Below, piece after piece: positions 55,922-57,107 of a stretch of 57,107 nt of DNA (position 1 is the stretch's first letter; each line of letters opens with the position of its first letter). Both the position numbers and the translations under genes were made by a program. The notes under the pieces are model-generated. The model saw only the letters and a program-made list of their open reading frames with translations. It did no database searches and was not told the DNA's origin. The stretch comes from Pseudomonadota bacterium (GTDB lineage Bacteria; Pseudomonadota; Gammaproteobacteria; Steroidobacterales; Steroidobacteraceae), in NCBI GenBank assembly GCA_023433705.1, contig JAEYUC010000039.1, forward strand, positions 1 through 57,107, given 5' to 3'.

Positions 55922-57107
55922 ACGACCTCCGCGGTGGTGGCGACGTCGTCCTTGCGCGCGTAACGCCGCGCTACGTATTGCTCCACCAGCTCCTGGAACT
56001 CCTCGGCGATGCGCTCGCCCTTGAGCGTCGGGCCCTTCTCGCCGTCGATGTACACGGGCGCCACCGGCCGCTCGCCCGTGCCGGGCAGCGAGATGCCGAT
56101 GTTCGCGTGTTTGCTCTCGCCCGGACCATTCACCACGCAGCCCATGACCGCAACCGTCATGTCTTCCACGCCTTCGTAGGACTTGCGCCATTCCGGCATG
56201 CGGTGCCGGATGTGGGACTGGATCGACTGCGCGAGTTCCTGGAAATACGTGCTGGTCGTGCGGCCGCAGCCGGGGCAGGCCACCACCATGGGAATGAACG
56301 AACGCAGGCCCATGGTCTGCAGGATCTCCTGCGCGACGATCACCTCGTTCGTGCGATCGCCGCCGGGCTCGGGCGTGAGCGACACGCGGATCGTGTCGCC
56401 GATGCCTTCCTGCAGCAGCACGGACATGCCGGCGGTCGAGGCGACGATGCCCTTGCTGCCCATGCCGGCCTCGGTGAGCCCGAGGTGCAGTGGATAGTCG
56501 CAGCGCGCGGCGAGCCGGCGGTAGATCGCGATCAGGTCCTGCACGCCGGAAACTTTCGCGGACAGGATGATGCGGTCGCGAGGCAGGCCGAGCTCGACCG
56601 CACGCGCCGCGCTTTCGATTGCCGACGCGACGACCGCCTCGCGCATGATCTCCTGCGCGGACAGCGGCTCCGGACGCGCGTTGTTCTCGTCCATCATGCG
56701 CGTGAGCAGTTCCTGGTCGAGCGAGCCCCAGTTGACGCCGATGCGCACGGGCTTCCCGTAGCGGCAGGCGAGCTCGATCATCTCCGCGAACTGCGGGTCG
56801 CGCTTGCTGCCGCGACCCACGTTGCCCGGGTTGATGCGGTACTTGGCGAGCGCCTCGGCGCATTCGGGATGCTCGCGCAGTAGTTTGTGTCCGTTGAAAT
56901 GGAAGTCGCCGATGATCGGCACGCCGACGCCGAGCTGCGCGAGACGGTCGCGGATGGGCGCCACCGCCGCGGCGGCCGCGGCCTCGTTCACCGAGATGCG
57001 CACGAGCTCGGAGCCGGCGCGCGCCAGCGCCTTGATCTGCTGCGCGGTGCCTTCGATGTCGGCGGTATCGGTATTCGTCATCGACTGCACGACGATCGGC
57101 GCGGAGC
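55918..57107 (-). CDS. ispG: (E)-4-hydroxy-3-methylbut-2-enyl-diphosphate synthase, 5' end outside window
   Basis: Iron-sulfur enzyme of the MEP isoprenoid pathway. The frame remains open to the right edge (APIVVQSMTNTDTAD... is the normal internal start of homology), so a short N-terminal part is missing. Visible: QSMTNTDTADIEGTAQQIKALARAGSELVRISV, FHFNGHKLL, NPGNVG, and the [4Fe-4S] cysteines in VACPGCGRTTSTYFQ plus GCVVNGPGESKHANIGISLPG. Gammaproteobacterial-type IspG without the large insert. Overlaps phhB by 4 nt. Confidence 0.96.
   Translation of the reverse strand, partial: SAPIVVQSMTNTDTADIEGTAQQIKALARAGSELVRISVNEAAAAAAVAPIRDRLAQLGVGVPIIGDFHFNGHKLLREHPECAEALAKYRINPGNVGRGSKRDPQFAEMIELACRYGKPVRIGVNWGSLDQELLTRMMDENNARPEPLSAQEIMREAVVASAIESAARAVELGLPRDRIILSAKVSGVQDLIAIYRRLAARCDYPLHLGLTEAGMGSKGIVASTAGMSVLLQEGIGDTIRVSLTPEPGGDRTNEVIVAQEILQTMGLRSFIPMVVACPGCGRTTSTYFQELAQSIQSHIRHRMPEWRKSYEGVEDMTVAVMGCVVNGPGESKHANIGISLPGTGERPVAPVYIDGEKGPTLKGERIAEEFQELVEQYVARRYARKDDVATTAEVV

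Noticed and set aside
1..57107. CRISPR array, prophage, insertion sequence
   Set aside because: No spaced direct-repeat array, integrase, transposase or phage structural genes were found. The repeats present are isolated inverted repeats.

Overview
The window is a high-GC, gene-dense piece of a gammaproteobacterial chromosome. It is almost entirely housekeeping genes: leuS-lptE, holA-nadD-rsfS-rlmH-maf-rng-yhdP-nit-tldD, purE/purK, darP/pmbA, rplM-rpsI, coq7, the ubiI-ubiH-pepP-ygfB // zapA-ssrS-fau block, and ispG. Gene content and order (yhdP and tldD after rng; 6S RNA between zapA and fau; an aerobic UbiH/UbiI/Coq7 pathway; a Vfr/Crp-like regulator) point to a deep-branching, Xanthomonadales/Steroidobacterales/Nevskiales-like lineage. 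That placement is inferred from synteny and protein style only. No phage, plasmid, CRISPR array, complete insertion sequence or rRNA was seen.

Layout. 1-2700: 3' end of leuS, lptE and a small HExxH protein (+). 2710-6727: an opposite-strand group (pip, hinT, a TonB-dependent receptor, a DUF2946-like protein) interrupting the usual lptE-holA junction. 6797-17323: a long + strand run from holA to tldD. 17324-17860: a regulatory-looking gap and a 56-codon orphan gene with its own terminator. 17875-21427: an ExeA-like ATPase fused to an FHA domain, then purK, purE and darP (-). 21442-30736: pmbA, yihY, an orphan BtuF-like protein, purC, djlA, a CNNM/CBS protein, rpe, an MBL hydrolase and a Crp-family regulator with an acidic tail. 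30895-32712: coq7 divergent from rplM-rpsI-tRNA-Gln. 32737-39159: accessory enzymes, including an ArsR-SRPBCC pair with a clear operator. 39216-46588: a six-gene - strand operon encoding a periplasmic adaptor, an ABC ATPase, two FtsX-type permeases, a sigma-54 response regulator and its histidine kinase. It is preceded by a near-consensus sigma-54 promoter and upstream palindromes. 46780-48755: rpiA, a 15-codon AKKK-repeat peptide gene, an EVE protein and fau. 48774-54147: 6S RNA, zapA, a zapB-like gene, ygfB, pepP, ubiH and ubiI. 54147-57107: an EamA exporter, an unknown gene, phhB and 5'-truncated ispG.

The most distinctive features are: (i) the adaptor/ABC/sigma-54 two-component operon, with promoter and candidate enhancer sites readable in the DNA, which suggests self-activating envelope-stress efflux; (ii) three families of REP-like inverted repeats (GGGGACAGA..., GGTGCCGGGTGAGA..., GGTGCCTGGCAC...) at gene ends, some of which have become protein-coding in LptE, DarP and the BtuF-like protein, with no transposase in the window; (iii) two very small genes with their own expression signals.
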